Shown here: one piece after another, positions 55,635-64,000 of the stretch | Position numbering within the stretch: the stretch's first letter is position 1 | How the letters are laid out: every line of letters starts with the position of its first letter | Assembly: GCF_029051725.1 (NCBI RefSeq) | Contig: NZ_JAACFU010000005.1 | Location: 1-64,000, forward strand | Reading direction: 5' to 3' | Source of the DNA: Bradyrhizobium sp. CSS354 | GTDB taxonomy: Bacteria > Pseudomonadota > Alphaproteobacteria > Rhizobiales > Xanthobacteraceae | Length of the DNA stretch: 64,000 bases | The notes under the pieces: generated by a model | Seen by the model: only the letters and a program-made list of their open reading frames with translations | Told to the model about the DNA's origin: nothing | The model's database searches: none | Made by a program: the position numbers and the translations under genes

Positions 55635-55683
55635 TTTCCGAAAAACGGAATCAAGTCAAGGTCAATTTCGAAAAAACGGAAAT
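55635..55683. promoter_or_regulatory. Two operator-like palindromes
   Basis: TTCCG-AAAAA-CGGAA (55636-55650, perfect) and TTTCG-AAAAAA-CGGAA (55666-55681, one mismatch). They lie between the repressor's stop and the start of the 91-residue gene, in that gene's promoter region. The same half-sites occur at 56336-56408. Confidence 0.65.
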
Positions 55684-55689
55684 TGCTGC

Positions 55690-56298
55690 CTACTTGCTCC
55701 TCTTGCGAGGGCGCGCCGACTTGGCGCGCAGCCGCTCCAGCTGGCCCTTGGGCATGGACAGGCAGATCTCGCCGACCCACTCCAGTTTCACGCCGACGAT
55801 CTGCTTGGCATTGAAGCTGGTGAGATTGACGACGGAGGGGGATTTGCCCCGCTCGATGGTCTTCAGATAGCGCTCGCCGGTCTTGAGCCGGACCACGGCC
55901 TCCTCGCCGTAGAAGCTCGACAGCGGATGGCGCTGGTCCTTGTAGACCACGATTACGTCGCCGCTCTCGTATTTGGGCAGCATCGAATCGCCCACGATCT
56001 CGAATGCGATGGTCTCCTCCATGATCGGAAAGGGCAACGCGATGTCGCCAAGGCCTTCGGGGGGAACCTGCTCATAATCCGGCTCGATCACGGCACCGGC
56101 CCCGACGCGGCCCATGATCGGCGCGAGATTGAGCTCGAGATATTCCATGATCGGAATGATTTCCGAAGCCTTCACCAGGCGTTCGCCGCCCAGGATCTCC
56201 GAGACAGCGCCGGGGCGAACGCCCATGGCAGCCGCCAGACCGCCCTTGCTCTTGCCCGTCTTTTCCAAGCCCCGTTCGATCATTGCCGCGTCCAACAT
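55690..56298 (-). CDS. XRE/S24-type transcriptional regulator (LexA/CI-like)
   Basis: A 202-residue protein: an N-terminal helix-turn-helix (LAAAMGVRPGAVSEILGGER), a linker with a possible self-cleavage Ala-Gly (A67-G68) and a C-terminal S24 peptidase fold with catalytic Ser105 (EIVGDSMLPKYESGD) and Lys139 (AVVRLKTGERY). It is probably an autocleavable repressor responding to DNA damage or another signal. Operator-like TTCCG-N5-CGGAA sites flank it on both sides. Divergent from the GcrA-family gene. Confidence 0.9.
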   Translation of the reverse strand: MLDAAMIERGLEKTGKSKGGLAAAMGVRPGAVSEILGGERLVKASEIIPIMEYLELNLAPIMGRVGAGAVIEPDYEQVPPEGLGDIALPFPIMEETIAFEIVGDSMLPKYESGDVIVVYKDQRHPLSSFYGEEAVVRLKTGERYLKTIERGKSPSVVNLTSFNAKQIVGVKLEWVGEICLSMPKGQLERLRAKSARPRKRSK

Positions 56299-56335
56299 GT
56301 GATTCCCTCGATTGTCCGTCGTTCCGCCTCTTGTA

Positions 56336-56408
56336 ATCCGAAATTCGGAATTGATGCAATTATGAATATCAGAATTATCGCTTGACTTGGGCTTCGGAAT
56401 ACCGGAAT
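56336..56408. promoter_or_regulatory. Two operator-like palindromes in the divergent promoter
   Basis: ATCCG-AAATT-CGGAA (56336-56350) and TTCGG-AATAC-CGGAA (56393-56407) share the half-site and 5-base spacer of the site at 55636. They lie between the repressor and the GcrA-family gene and could control both. Confidence 0.65.
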
Positions 56409-56463
56409 GTTAGCTCCGCCTCGCGATCGTGCGATCGGAGGAGGCGCATCACAGGACAGCAGC

Positions 56464-56988
56464 ATGGAACCGGGCCATTGGCCGTCGGAGCACTCCGACG
56501 CGCTTCGCGACTATTTTCTCAAGGGAATGTCTTATGCGGAGATCGGAAGACAGATTAACGCAAGGTTTGGAACGGCTTACACGCGCAACGCGGTGGTCGG
56601 CCGCGCCAAGCGGCTCGGGCTGATCGCGCCGGTGCGGACGACGAGCCCGTCGATCGTGCCGGTGCTACCGTCTGGAGCCTGTTTCCTCCCGCACCGTCCC
56701 GCGTTACTGAATCTGCCGCCGAAATCCGCGATGAAGCCTGCCGCGCCGGTCAAATTGCGCTGCGTCGGCGTCCAGCCGCGCCTGGTCCCGTTGGTCAAAC
56801 TCGCCAGCGAGGACTGTCGCTATCCCTATGGCGGCGACAAGGACGGGGAGGAGATTACCTTCTGCGGCCATCCGCGTGAGCCGGGCTCGAGCTATTGCAC
56901 GCCGCATGCGCGCCTGACGCGTCGCGCCGGAGCTGGCTCCGCGCGCGTCGCCGGCCCCGTCGTGCTGAGGCTGGTCTCCGCCGCCTGA
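56464..56988 (+). CDS. GcrA-family cell cycle regulator
   Basis: A 174-residue protein with both GcrA signatures. The N-terminal helix-turn-helix is HWPSEHSDALRDYFLKGMSY then AEIGRQINARFGTAYTRNAV and VGRAKRLGL. The C-terminal zinc-like motif is CRYPYGGDKDGEEITFCGHP then YCTPHARL. GcrA binds sigma-70 at methylated promoters in alphaproteobacteria; this divergent form (longer N-terminal HTH) is a paralogue, often phage-linked. I prefer ATG 56464 because the upstream in-frame ATG at 56407 lies inside the operator. Confidence 0.85.
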   Translation: MEPGHWPSEHSDALRDYFLKGMSYAEIGRQINARFGTAYTRNAVVGRAKRLGLIAPVRTTSPSIVPVLPSGACFLPHRPALLNLPPKSAMKPAAPVKLRCVGVQPRLVPLVKLASEDCRYPYGGDKDGEEITFCGHPREPGSSYCTPHARLTRRAGAGSARVAGPVVLRLVSAA

Positions 56989-57034
56989 TCCCACGACCGC
57001 CCGTTCAATCGTCAATTTCGCAAGGAGTATCCGA

Positions 57035-57610
57035 GTGGCACGTGTCCGACGCAACAGATCCTACAAATTGGCGAGTGTCTACGACCGACGCTCACGCGAG
57101 ATACCGTTCAATGCGGAGGTGGCGGAAGTCGAGGTGGACAATCCGCTGGCGCTCGACCCCGGCGAAAAGATCATGGCCGTGCGGTCGATCCGCAGCGATC
57201 CGCTCGGCCGGCTGCACGCGCACCGTCAGATCGACGAGGCGCAATATCGCGGCGGGCGCGCCTTCCAGAACGATTGGGAGAGGGCCGAGCGAGGCCTTCA
57301 GGCAATCGACGCAACCCGCGAATATGTTGATGGCGCGCGCACGCGCGAGCCGGTCACCGAGAGCCAGCGCCAGGCGGTGCTGCGGCTGAACCGGGTCGAG
57401 CGCGAACTCGGCACCGACGGCGCCGCGCTAGTGCACGACGTGTTGGTGCTGGGCCTGACCATGGACGAGATCGGCCAGCGTCGCGCCGTCCGTACGCAGC
57501 GCTGGACCGACTATTTTGCCCGACGTTTTCGTGAATGCCTGGATCGTCTGGCGCTGATCTATGGCTTTGCGACGGAAACGGGGACACGGCGTGCAGGGCA
57601 AGGCAGATGA
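57035..57610 (+). CDS. Hypothetical protein with C-terminal helical region
   Basis: A 191-residue basic protein: ARVRRNRSYKLASVYDRRSR at the start, YRGGRAFQNDWERAERGLQA in the middle, and VHDVLVLGLTMDEIGQRR as a possible helix-turn-helix near the end. No named domain recognised; it is reminiscent of phage or GTA-associated regulators. GTG start with AAGGAG seven bases upstream. Follows the GcrA-family gene by 46 bases, likely cotranscribed. Confidence 0.75.
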   Translation: MARVRRNRSYKLASVYDRRSREIPFNAEVAEVEVDNPLALDPGEKIMAVRSIRSDPLGRLHAHRQIDEAQYRGGRAFQNDWERAERGLQAIDATREYVDGARTREPVTESQRQAVLRLNRVERELGTDGAALVHDVLVLGLTMDEIGQRRAVRTQRWTDYFARRFRECLDRLALIYGFATETGTRRAGQGR

Positions 57611-57614
57611 CAAT

Positions 57615-57646
57615 GGCGCTCCCGCGACCGCGGCCGCGGGAGCGCC
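57615..57646. terminator. Strong hairpin between convergent genes
   Basis: GGCGCTCCCGCG pairs perfectly with CGCGGGAGCGCC across 8 bases. It sits between the convergent ends of the genes at 57035 and 57657, so it probably stops both transcripts despite lacking a T tract. Confidence 0.7.
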
Positions 57647-57656
57647 GGTCTGCTGC

Positions 57657-58013
57657 TTAGGGATGCGGGAGGATCTGGTAGGTCGTGGTATAGGGCTCCA
57701 CGCGCAGCGAGGCGTTGGCCAAAAGCCCTATTCTGGCGGTCGGCGCTTGCTGTAATTCGCCGTTCGGACCGCGATGCACGTTGTATTGCCAGACGGTGAG
57801 ATCGCCCTTCTGTGCCAGAGCATGTGCAACGGCGCTGGCATCGTTGCCGCCGAGCGCCTGAAGCTCCTCTGTCGACAATCCGACGACGATTTCGTCCTTG
57901 ATGGTGACGATCTTGAACAGGTTCATCCTGGTCTCCTGCGCCCATGCGCCTTGTATCGAGAAGGTGAGAAGCGCGACTGCGGCGCCCTTGATGAGATCGC
58001 AGCGGGAAAGCAT
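57657..58013 (-). CDS. Exported hypothetical protein
   Basis: A 118-residue protein with a signal peptide (MLSRCDLIKGAAVALLTFSI, QGAWAQ) and a mature part (LFKIVTIKDEIVVGLSTEEL, GDLTVWQYNVHRGPNGELQQ). GGACGACGG lies before the ATG. Codons look coding throughout. No family recognised; possibly a periplasmic protein. Confidence 0.7.
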   Translation of the reverse strand: MLSRCDLIKGAAVALLTFSIQGAWAQETRMNLFKIVTIKDEIVVGLSTEELQALGGNDASAVAHALAQKGDLTVWQYNVHRGPNGELQQAPTARIGLLANASLRVEPYTTTYQILPHP

Positions 58014-58654
58014 GCCGTCGTCCTTTGGTGCTGGGGCGCCGGAATCGATCAATGCATCGGCCATGGCGCCCGTAATCTGCGTGACTGTTTCGCCATCGCT
58101 TTGTCGTTTGCTCCTCGAAAACGGTTCACGGCCAGAAACAAATGCGGCCGCGCCGTGGTTGCCGATCCATGGCGCGAAATCGACGTTTATTTCGTCGACG
58201 ATACAACCGCCGATGCCGGACTCAACAATTACGTGTATACGCTGATGAAGCGCAATTTCGCGTTCACCAATGTCCATTCACATCCGAAAGAAGACGAAAC
58301 GCAGCGTCGATTGACGGCGATCGAGACTGTATGCCTGATCGATGACGCTTCTTGACGCAGGTGGGTGACGGCGGCCTATATTCCTGTTATCCGGAATTGC
58401 CGTGGCGCGATGCAGACGAAGCATCGCTGCGCCAACCGTTAGGCTTGCCGGATGAGTTGTTTCTTGACATAATTGCAACCTGTTCAGGTGTGCCCGCTTG
58501 CACACGTAGCTCGGCGTGCGAACCCACCGGGCTCCCCCGGCCGAAAGTGCGCCATCGCCATAACATCCGATTATGGCATCCGGTTGTGGCGTTCGGTTCT
58601 TAGTCGGGACCTCGATGTTGGATCACGAAGTTCGATGCTTGTCATAGGTGCGAG
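58014..58654. other. 640-base interval with one weak frame
   Basis: A plus-strand frame (58130-58355, EIDVYFVDDTTADAGLNNYV ...) competes with a minus-strand extension of the exported gene, and neither has a good start. Base composition drops in GC around 58150-58300. A TTGACA box at 58463 may be a promoter. No gene called. Confidence 0.45.
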
Positions 58655-58840
58655 ATGAAGAACCTCAATTTCGCAGCTGAGCTGCACCTCAAGCTCGGCG
58701 CGCCTGCAAGCGGCACTGTCGAAAGCCTGCGCCTGCTGCGTGCGTTTTTGAAGCTCGCGCCCCGGCAGCGTTTCGAGGTCATCAAGCTCGTCGAAGACCT
58801 AGCCACCGAAGAAACCCTTCCCGAACACCCCCTGTCCTGA
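58655..58840 (+). CDS. Small helical protein
   Basis: A 61-residue protein: MKNLNFAAELHLKLGAPASG then TVESLRLLRAFLKLAPRQRF and EVIKLVEDLA. The helix LRLLRAFLKL....RFEVIKLVED resembles LQMLRLITAF....ARRLILMFVEE at 19225-19359. Widespread in Bradyrhizobium; unknown role. A hairpin follows the stop. Confidence 0.65.
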   Translation: MKNLNFAAELHLKLGAPASGTVESLRLLRAFLKLAPRQRFEVIKLVEDLATEETLPEHPLS

Positions 58841-58859
58841 GCCGGCCTGCGCGCCGGCC
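58841..58859 (+). terminator. GC-rich hairpin
   Basis: GCCGGC-CTGCGC-GCCGGC directly after the TGA of the small gene. No T tract, so termination is only likely. Confidence 0.5.
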
Positions 58860-58981
58860 TTACGCCTTGCCCCTCGTTTGCCTGCCAGAGTCGGCCGCCG
58901 GGCATGTCTTCCCCCGGCTGGACGCTGGCAGGCGATCCGGCAAGTGTGGTATTCAGTTCAGAAAACGGGAGGAGTGCGACC

Positions 58982-59323
58982 ATGATCGAACCGAAGCTCG
59001 AAGTTCCGGCCGAACTGCGCGACTTGGCCGAGAAGACGATTGACCAGGCGGAAAAGGCATTCGGAATGTTTTTCGAAGCCGCCACCAAATCGATGACCAC
59101 CGTTCCGGGCGCGGGGGCGGACGTGTCGAAGCAGGCGCTCGCTTTCACCGAGCAGAACATGAAGTCGGCGTTTGAGCATGCTCGCAAGCTCGTCCATGCC
59201 ACCGACCTTCAGGAGGCGATGCGAATCCAATCGGATTTCCTGCGCAGCCAGTTCACCAGTGCCGGGGACCACATGCGGCAGATGACCGGCAGCCTCATGC
59301 AGCCGGGGAAGGGCAAGTCCTGA
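58982..59323 (+). CDS. Phasin-family protein
   Basis: A 113-residue phasin: ELRDLAEKTIDQAEKAFGMF then FEAATKSMTTVPGAGADVSK and FTEQNMKSAFEHARKLVHAT. Phasins coat polyhydroxybutyrate granules or act as general helical scaffolds. GGGAGGAG lies six bases before the ATG, a strong site consistent with high expression. No PHB enzymes adjacent. Confidence 0.85.
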   Translation: MIEPKLEVPAELRDLAEKTIDQAEKAFGMFFEAATKSMTTVPGAGADVSKQALAFTEQNMKSAFEHARKLVHATDLQEAMRIQSDFLRSQFTSAGDHMRQMTGSLMQPGKGKS

Positions 59324-59518
59324 CTGTCGGTGTGTTTACGGCGCGTCCACAGATTGGACCTGCGCCGCGTGGATATCCGCACGTCGCTACGGGTACCGGT
59401 CCATGATGGGCCGGCGAATGGACCTCATTCACAGCCCATCATCCTTCTGCCGATCCCTGTCGGTTCTCCGGCAGGGATTTGCATTTGTCGCAAGTGTCTC
59501 GACCGCTCGGCCGCTCTG

Positions 59519-59836
59519 CTAACGCAGCGATGCGATGTAGGCCGCGATGTCGCCGGCTTCAGTCCGGCTCAAGGGGAAATTCGGCATCTTCGGGTGCGGA
59601 TCTAGCAAGAAAAAGGCGAGCCTTTCCGAACTGAAGTCGGGCCTGCGCGCAACCGATGCGAAAGAGGGGACGTCGGCGCTCGCCTGGGTCTGGCCGTTCG
59701 CCACGACATGGCAGCTGGCGCACCAGCGCCTCGCAAGGTCGGCGCCGTGATCTGCATCGGCGGCGAGAGCGGACGACGTGCCCATGCTCGAGGCCACTGC
59801 AACCAGCAGGCAAATTCGTCTTAAATGCCGGTGCAT
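59519..59836 (-). CDS. Small periplasmic cytochrome c
   Basis: A 105-residue monohaem cytochrome c: signal peptide (ICLLVAVASSMGTSSALA), haem motif RRWCASCHVV (CASCH), and a distal Met in DPHPKMPNFPLSRTEAGDIA, then AAYIASLR. Length and spacing are those of a class I cytochrome c552-type. It probably carries electrons in the periplasm; partner unknown. AGGG precedes the ATG. Confidence 0.88.
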   Translation of the reverse strand: MHRHLRRICLLVAVASSMGTSSALAADADHGADLARRWCASCHVVANGQTQASADVPSFASVARRPDFSSERLAFFLLDPHPKMPNFPLSRTEAGDIAAYIASLR

Positions 59837-60127
59837 GGGGAACCCTGTGTGTTGTTGGATCGCGACGCCGTCCTCATCCGCAACACGAACCCGGAAACTG
59901 CGAGAGGTCGATGCGGGCGATGATCGACCGCAGCAGCTTTCGGGCCGAACGATAGAGATGCCGGGCGAATCTCGGCGTCCTTCCCGCGGGCAGGACAAAG
60001 CTTGTCGTATCGAGTCTTTTCGTATCAAGGCTTTCGATGGAGTGCGACACGTGCCTCTCCGAGATGGCGAGGCCCTTTGTATCGTGGCCGGCTCGCGGCA
60101 GCCTTGATCTGCCGCAAAGGGGCCGGA

Positions 60128-60958
60128 CTAATAGTCGCCGGGGTTCATGATCATCGGGCTTCGTGTATCGGCCGGGGCGAGCGCGCTGCTGGCGCTGTCG
60201 CGCAGGAAGCGGTCGAGTGTTGCCTGGATCTTCTCCTTGACGGCATCGGGACCGCGATCGCTCATCTCGGTATGCTGTGCGCCAGTGTGGATAATGTCGA
60301 TGCCGCGCGCTTTGGCCTCTTCCGGCGTCGGCAGCACGCCGGGATCTGTTACGAAATGCGGATCCTTCGAGCGGAACGACAGGATCTTCATGTTGTCGCT
60401 AAGCACGAAAGGCACCCGCAGATTGTCGAGCGTGATCACTTTCGACACCAGCTCCGGGTGCTGATGGGCGACATACATCGAAACGTCGCCACCGTTGGAA
60501 TGCCCGACGAGCGTGATGTGGTCGTAGTCGGCGTTCTCTTGCCGCCGCTTCAACTCGCCCAAGGTGAAGAGGATGTTGGCCTCGCAGCGGATATAGACCT
60601 CGCGCCGGCCGACATATTGCTGGCCTGCCTTGGTCATCAGCGGCGGATCGCTCGGCAGATCCTGCTGGATGCTGGCGACGAGATAACCGCGTGCGGCGAG
60701 CACGTTGGCGAGGAAGGAATATTCGGTGGCCTTGACGGTATTGCCGTTGCTGATGATGGCGAGCGGGAGCTTCCAGAGGCCGAGATTGGCCTTGGTCTCG
60801 TAATCGCGCCGTACAGCGATTTCGACCGCGATCGGCCGCTGGCGCGCGGCGTCGAACAGGGTCAGAACCTCATGGCGGATCGCGAACCGGCTGACGACGA
60901 AATACTGGCCGACGCCGAGGACGCAGAGGAACGCCAGAACTGCAAACACCCTTTTCAT
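60128..60958 (-). CDS. Exported alpha/beta hydrolase
   Basis: A 276-residue protein with an N-terminal hydrophobic anchor/signal (residues 5-24). Its alpha/beta hydrolase fold includes LPLAIISNGNTVKATEYSFL, the nucleophile elbow HITLVGHSNGGDVSMYVAHQ (GHSNGG) and a late His (HTGAQHTEMSDRG). Probably periplasmic or membrane-anchored. Substrate unknown; related proteins are annotated only as alpha/beta hydrolase or dienelactone-hydrolase-like. Confidence 0.8.
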   Translation of the reverse strand: MKRVFAVLAFLCVLGVGQYFVVSRFAIRHEVLTLFDAARQRPIAVEIAVRRDYETKANLGLWKLPLAIISNGNTVKATEYSFLANVLAARGYLVASIQQDLPSDPPLMTKAGQQYVGRREVYIRCEANILFTLGELKRRQENADYDHITLVGHSNGGDVSMYVAHQHPELVSKVITLDNLRVPFVLSDNMKILSFRSKDPHFVTDPGVLPTPEEAKARGIDIIHTGAQHTEMSDRGPDAVKEKIQATLDRFLRDSASSALAPADTRSPMIMNPGDY

Positions 60959-61115
60959 GGTTCCGTCTCAAATCACTTTTGACTGAACATGGCCATTGGG
61001 AAATCCCGGATCGAGCGATCGTGAGCAGGTTACCGGATTAAATTTAGGTAAGTCTGTGAGCCACGCCCCAAAAAGGGCCGCATGTCGGGGGCCACAGCGC
61101 GAAGCACAAGGGGGG

Positions 61116-62912
61116 TTACAGACAACCGCCCTTGCCGCGTTCCGAGCACAGTCGCAACGCGCTTGACAGGGTAAACAGGAAGCGCGGGCTGCGGCGCTCG
61201 TTGTCGGGCGCCCGGTAGCTCAGGGGGACGGCCACGCCGAGATCGGCCTGGAAATCGTCCGGCAGGAAGAACCGCACGCCGGCTCCGGCCGAGGTCAGCG
61301 ACAGGCCGTCGCTGAGGCGGTAACCGTCGTTCCAGACGGCGCCGGCGTCGCCGAAGGCATAGAGCTGATAGCCGGTCCAGTAGCGGAAATTGAGCTTTTG
61401 GTCGAAGCGCAGTTCGAGCGAGCCGGCAAGACCGTTGTCCCCGCTGATCTCTGCTGCGCCATAGCCGCGGCCGAAGGCAGCGCCGCCGAGATAGAATTGC
61501 TGCGAGGTGAACAGCGGCCGTGACGCCGTCTGGCTCGCAGCGGAGAGCTTGAGCGACCAGACGTCGTTGAGTGTCTGGTAGCGCGTGAACCAGAGGTTCA
61601 GCACTGAAAAGTTCGATGACGCGCCATCGCGCGACAACAGGTCGTCGTTGAAATGCGAGGCACCGAAGATGTCGAGGCCCTGGCGGTAGGTCAATGTCGC
61701 GAAATTGGTGCCGCCCAAATGATCCTGGAGCCGGTAATCGGCGGTCAAGCTCGCGGTCCTAATGTGGTCGTTGTACCAGGGGCCGTAAAGGTCATGCTCG
61801 GACACATTGCTGAAGGTCATCGCCGTAGTCAGGGTCAGCGAGGACAATTGCGACTGCAATGGGACGATGCTGGCACGCAGCTCGAACGCCTCGGTCGTGG
61901 TGATGTCGCTGTCGAGGCGGCGGGCATCGCCCGGCCTGACCGCGCTGTACAGGACGGACCCGCCGAGACGCACGCCGTCGACGCCGACGGGTGCATCGTA
62001 GGACAGCCGTGCGAAGCCGAGCTGGCGGGGGTCGTTGGCGATGGTCGACAGGTTGACGGCCAGCGTGTCGCCGGGCGTGAGATAGGAGTTGAACGCGCCG
62101 GTCGCGTAGGTCTGCCACGGACCGACTGATGATGAGCCGAGATTGTCCAGACCGAATGAGGAGAAGACGTGCCAGGTCTTCAAATAGACGATGAGGCGGA
62201 AGCGGCCGGATGCACCGCCGATCTCCTCGAGTGCGGTATCGGTGATCCGGACGCCAGGTCTGCCGTTGATGAGAAAGAGCTGGCGTTCCAGCGTTGCCAA
62301 GCGCGACGGTTGCTCGGCCAGAACCGGCCCAAGCATCGGTCTCACGCCGAACTGCTCGGCGCCGTCGCCTTTCAGCTCGGCCTGCACGATGGCGCCTTCG
62401 ACCACCCGGATCCGGAGCAGACCGTCGGCAATATCCTGCGGCGGCACGATCGCACGGCTCAGGTGGAAACCATCGGCGCGGTAGAGATCGCTGATCGCGC
62501 CGGCGATTGCGGCGAGATCCGCCTGCGAAACCTTCTTGCCGACATAGGGCTGGTAGACCGCGGCGATCCGATCGGGGGAAACGGCGCGGGCTCCGCTGAC
62601 GTTGATGCCGCGCAGCACGAACTGAGGCTTGGTATCGCCGCCGGTGTTGGGCTGGTCGACTGTTGGTAGCCTGACCGGAGGACGGCTCAGCGATTCCCGC
62701 TCGGTTTGGTTTTCGAAATATTTTTCTGGTTGGCGCGGATCGAAGCCCGCCTGGTTCGCCTGTTGTGAGAAAGCCTGAGGAACTCCGGCGAAAAACGGTG
62801 CCAACAGCACCATTGTGGTAACGAGATGCCGCTTCTCAACGCGCGCGACGCGGCTGCCCCCGTAGTTTGACGGAGATGTGCCCCTCATGCGGTAAGAGTT
62901 CGTTAGCCCCAT
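61116..62912 (-). CDS. Two-partner secretion outer membrane transporter (ShlB/FhaC family)
   Basis: A 598-residue outer membrane protein: N-terminal signal region, POTRA_2 domain (QFVLRGINVSGARAVSPDRI then DLYRADGFHLSRAIVPPQDI and GLLRIRVVEG) and a 16-stranded ShlB/FhaC barrel ending FLFTLSSALRL. FYLGGAAFGRGYGAAEISGD carries the conserved GRGY of these transporters. It exports a large TpsA protein, which is not in the window. ATG 62912 is followed by a 25-residue extension before the signal peptide; ATG 62888 or the GTG of VARVEKR are alternatives. Confidence 0.9.
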   Translation of the reverse strand: MGLTNSYRMRGTSPSNYGGSRVARVEKRHLVTTMVLLAPFFAGVPQAFSQQANQAGFDPRQPEKYFENQTERESLSRPPVRLPTVDQPNTGGDTKPQFVLRGINVSGARAVSPDRIAAVYQPYVGKKVSQADLAAIAGAISDLYRADGFHLSRAIVPPQDIADGLLRIRVVEGAIVQAELKGDGAEQFGVRPMLGPVLAEQPSRLATLERQLFLINGRPGVRITDTALEEIGGASGRFRLIVYLKTWHVFSSFGLDNLGSSSVGPWQTYATGAFNSYLTPGDTLAVNLSTIANDPRQLGFARLSYDAPVGVDGVRLGGSVLYSAVRPGDARRLDSDITTTEAFELRASIVPLQSQLSSLTLTTAMTFSNVSEHDLYGPWYNDHIRTASLTADYRLQDHLGGTNFATLTYRQGLDIFGASHFNDDLLSRDGASSNFSVLNLWFTRYQTLNDVWSLKLSAASQTASRPLFTSQQFYLGGAAFGRGYGAAEISGDNGLAGSLELRFDQKLNFRYWTGYQLYAFGDAGAVWNDGYRLSDGLSLTSAGAGVRFFLPDDFQADLGVAVPLSYRAPDNERRSPRFLFTLSSALRLCSERGKGGCL

Positions 62913-63042
62913 GATTTTTCATAGTTTTTTATGGTCAATGAACCGTTAACGCGACCACTCCGCTGGCCGCTACCCGCTAATCCTATGTTGAGTGATTTCG
63001 GATACCCCTCAGGACTGGCTGTAACGCGGACTGAGGATCGTC

Positions 63043-64000
63043 ATGCTGAACAAGATTGGAATGCAGTGCGCCTTCGTGGCTGCGCTGATCCTGGGAACGG
63101 CTTCCGCCGCATTCGCCGCGGACGACGGCGTCTGGTCGGTCGGCAAGGCCACCGGCGAGGTCTGGGTCGCCACCAGCGGCGCGCAGCAGGTTTCGTTGAA
63201 CCAGCAGGAGGCACTCAAGCCCGGCGACACCATTCGCACCGGACGTAACGGACGCGTGCTGCTCGTCCGCGGCGAGGAAACGATCCTGATCTCTCCCAAC
63301 TCGGTGGTCGGCCTGCCGACCGAGAAAAAGGACGGTCTCTCGACCACCATCATCCAGCAGGCAGGCTCGATCCTGCTCGAGGTCGAGAAGCGCAACGTCA
63401 AGCATTTCGAGGTCGAGACGCCCTATCTCGCCGCCGTCGTCAAGGGAACGCAGTTCAGCGTCACCGTGAATGCGGGCAGCACCAGGGTCGGCGTGCTCCG
63501 CGGCCAGGTCGAGGTCTCCGACTTCAAGACCGGGCAGATCGCCCAGGTCCTGCCCGGGCAGGCCGCCACCGTGTTCGAGCATGGCAAGCCAGGCCTCTCT
63601 TTGAGCGGCTCCGGAACGTTCAATCCGATCGAGCACGGCAAGCCGCGCGCCTCGAGCATCGAGCGCGTCCCCGTGCCGAAATCGGGCCTGGCCGCCCCGC
63701 GGAACGCAGCGAACGGCCATGCGATCCATGCGCTCGGTCCGATTGACAAGGGCACCAAGGCGGCCGCCACGCCCAAGCAATCGCATCAGGCGGCCGGAGC
63801 TCACGCGCCCAAGGGCGGTGCTGCAAAGCCCGGCGTCGTGCGCATCTCGAGCTCGCTCGGCGAGGTCAAGCTGAACGTCCACAAGGTCACGCGCGGGCTC
63901 GCTCACGGGGGCGTTGCTCCCGGGCAGGTGCGCAACGCGCATGCCAGCACCGAGACAGTCTGGAGTAACTCTAAAGCGAGCACGACGGCATCCAACAGCA
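63043..64000 (+). CDS. FecR-domain protein, 3' end outside the window
   Basis: The frame from ATG 63043 stays open to the window edge (319 codons visible). It has a signal peptide (CAFVAALILGTASAAFAADD), then a FecR/FilG-type domain: LNQQEALKPGDTIRTGRNGR, VLLVRGEETILISPNSVVGL, VETPYLAAVVKGTQFSVTVN. A Lys/Ala/His-rich linker follows. Larger FecR proteins of this kind carry a C-terminal CHASE2 or cell-surface part, unseen here. Divergent from the two-partner transporter gene across 130 bases. Confidence 0.85.
   Translation, partial: MLNKIGMQCAFVAALILGTASAAFAADDGVWSVGKATGEVWVATSGAQQVSLNQQEALKPGDTIRTGRNGRVLLVRGEETILISPNSVVGLPTEKKDGLSTTIIQQAGSILLEVEKRNVKHFEVETPYLAAVVKGTQFSVTVNAGSTRVGVLRGQVEVSDFKTGQIAQVLPGQAATVFEHGKPGLSLSGSGTFNPIEHGKPRASSIERVPVPKSGLAAPRNAANGHAIHALGPIDKGTKAAATPKQSHQAAGAHAPKGGAAKPGVVRISSSLGEVKLNVHKVTRGLAHGGVAPGQVRNAHASTETVWSNSKASTTASNS

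Overview
The window looks like chromosomal DNA of a slow-growing rhizobial alphaproteobacterium, most likely Bradyrhizobium. Three things point there: high-GC codon use, the interspersed inverted repeats at 23.6-23.9 kb (termini CGTCATTGCGAGCG and TCGTGCCCCGGACGC), and the many short protein families typical of that genus. No tRNA, rRNA, CRISPR array, integrase or transposase was found.

Region 1 (about 1-24.4 kb) is an accessory zone of loosely packed small genes, repeats and gene remnants. Recognisable genes are a class III nucleotide cyclase with TolB-like and TPR domains and a membrane-anchored paralogue without the cyclase domain, an Omp25-type outer membrane protein, a GDSL-like protein that has lost catalytic residues, an FkbM methyltransferase, a CC0125/CC1285-type lipoprotein, a NYN-domain protein, two PilZ proteins (one degenerate), a truncated H-NS-like protein and several very small secreted or membrane proteins. 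About ten remnants carry one or a few frameshifts. At least three repeat families and a 160-bp near-identical duplication are interspersed.

Region 2 (24.7-47.6 kb) is a large purine and ureide catabolism cluster. It encodes DUF3830, allantoinase PuuE, a fused OHCU decarboxylase/HIU hydrolase, an NCS2 permease, a xanthine-dehydrogenase-type enzyme (fused 2Fe-2S and molybdenum domains plus an FAD subunit), an 8-oxoguanine-deaminase-type amidohydrolase, two complete BMP-type ABC importers, a Tsx-like porin, a nucleoside/guanine deaminase, a biuret-hydrolase-type enzyme and an allantoate-amidohydrolase-type enzyme. Together they would import nucleosides, purines or ureides and strip nitrogen from them through xanthine, urate, allantoin and allantoate. 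No uricase and no pathway regulator lie in the window.

Region 3 (47.7-64 kb) holds an unrecognised 457-residue protein, DctA, a MoxR ATPase/VWA pair, a quinone oxidoreductase, an S24-type repressor divergent from a GcrA-family gene with four matching operator-like palindromes, a phasin, a small cytochrome c, a secreted alpha/beta hydrolase, and a two-partner-secretion transporter divergent from a FecR-domain gene that runs off the right edge.
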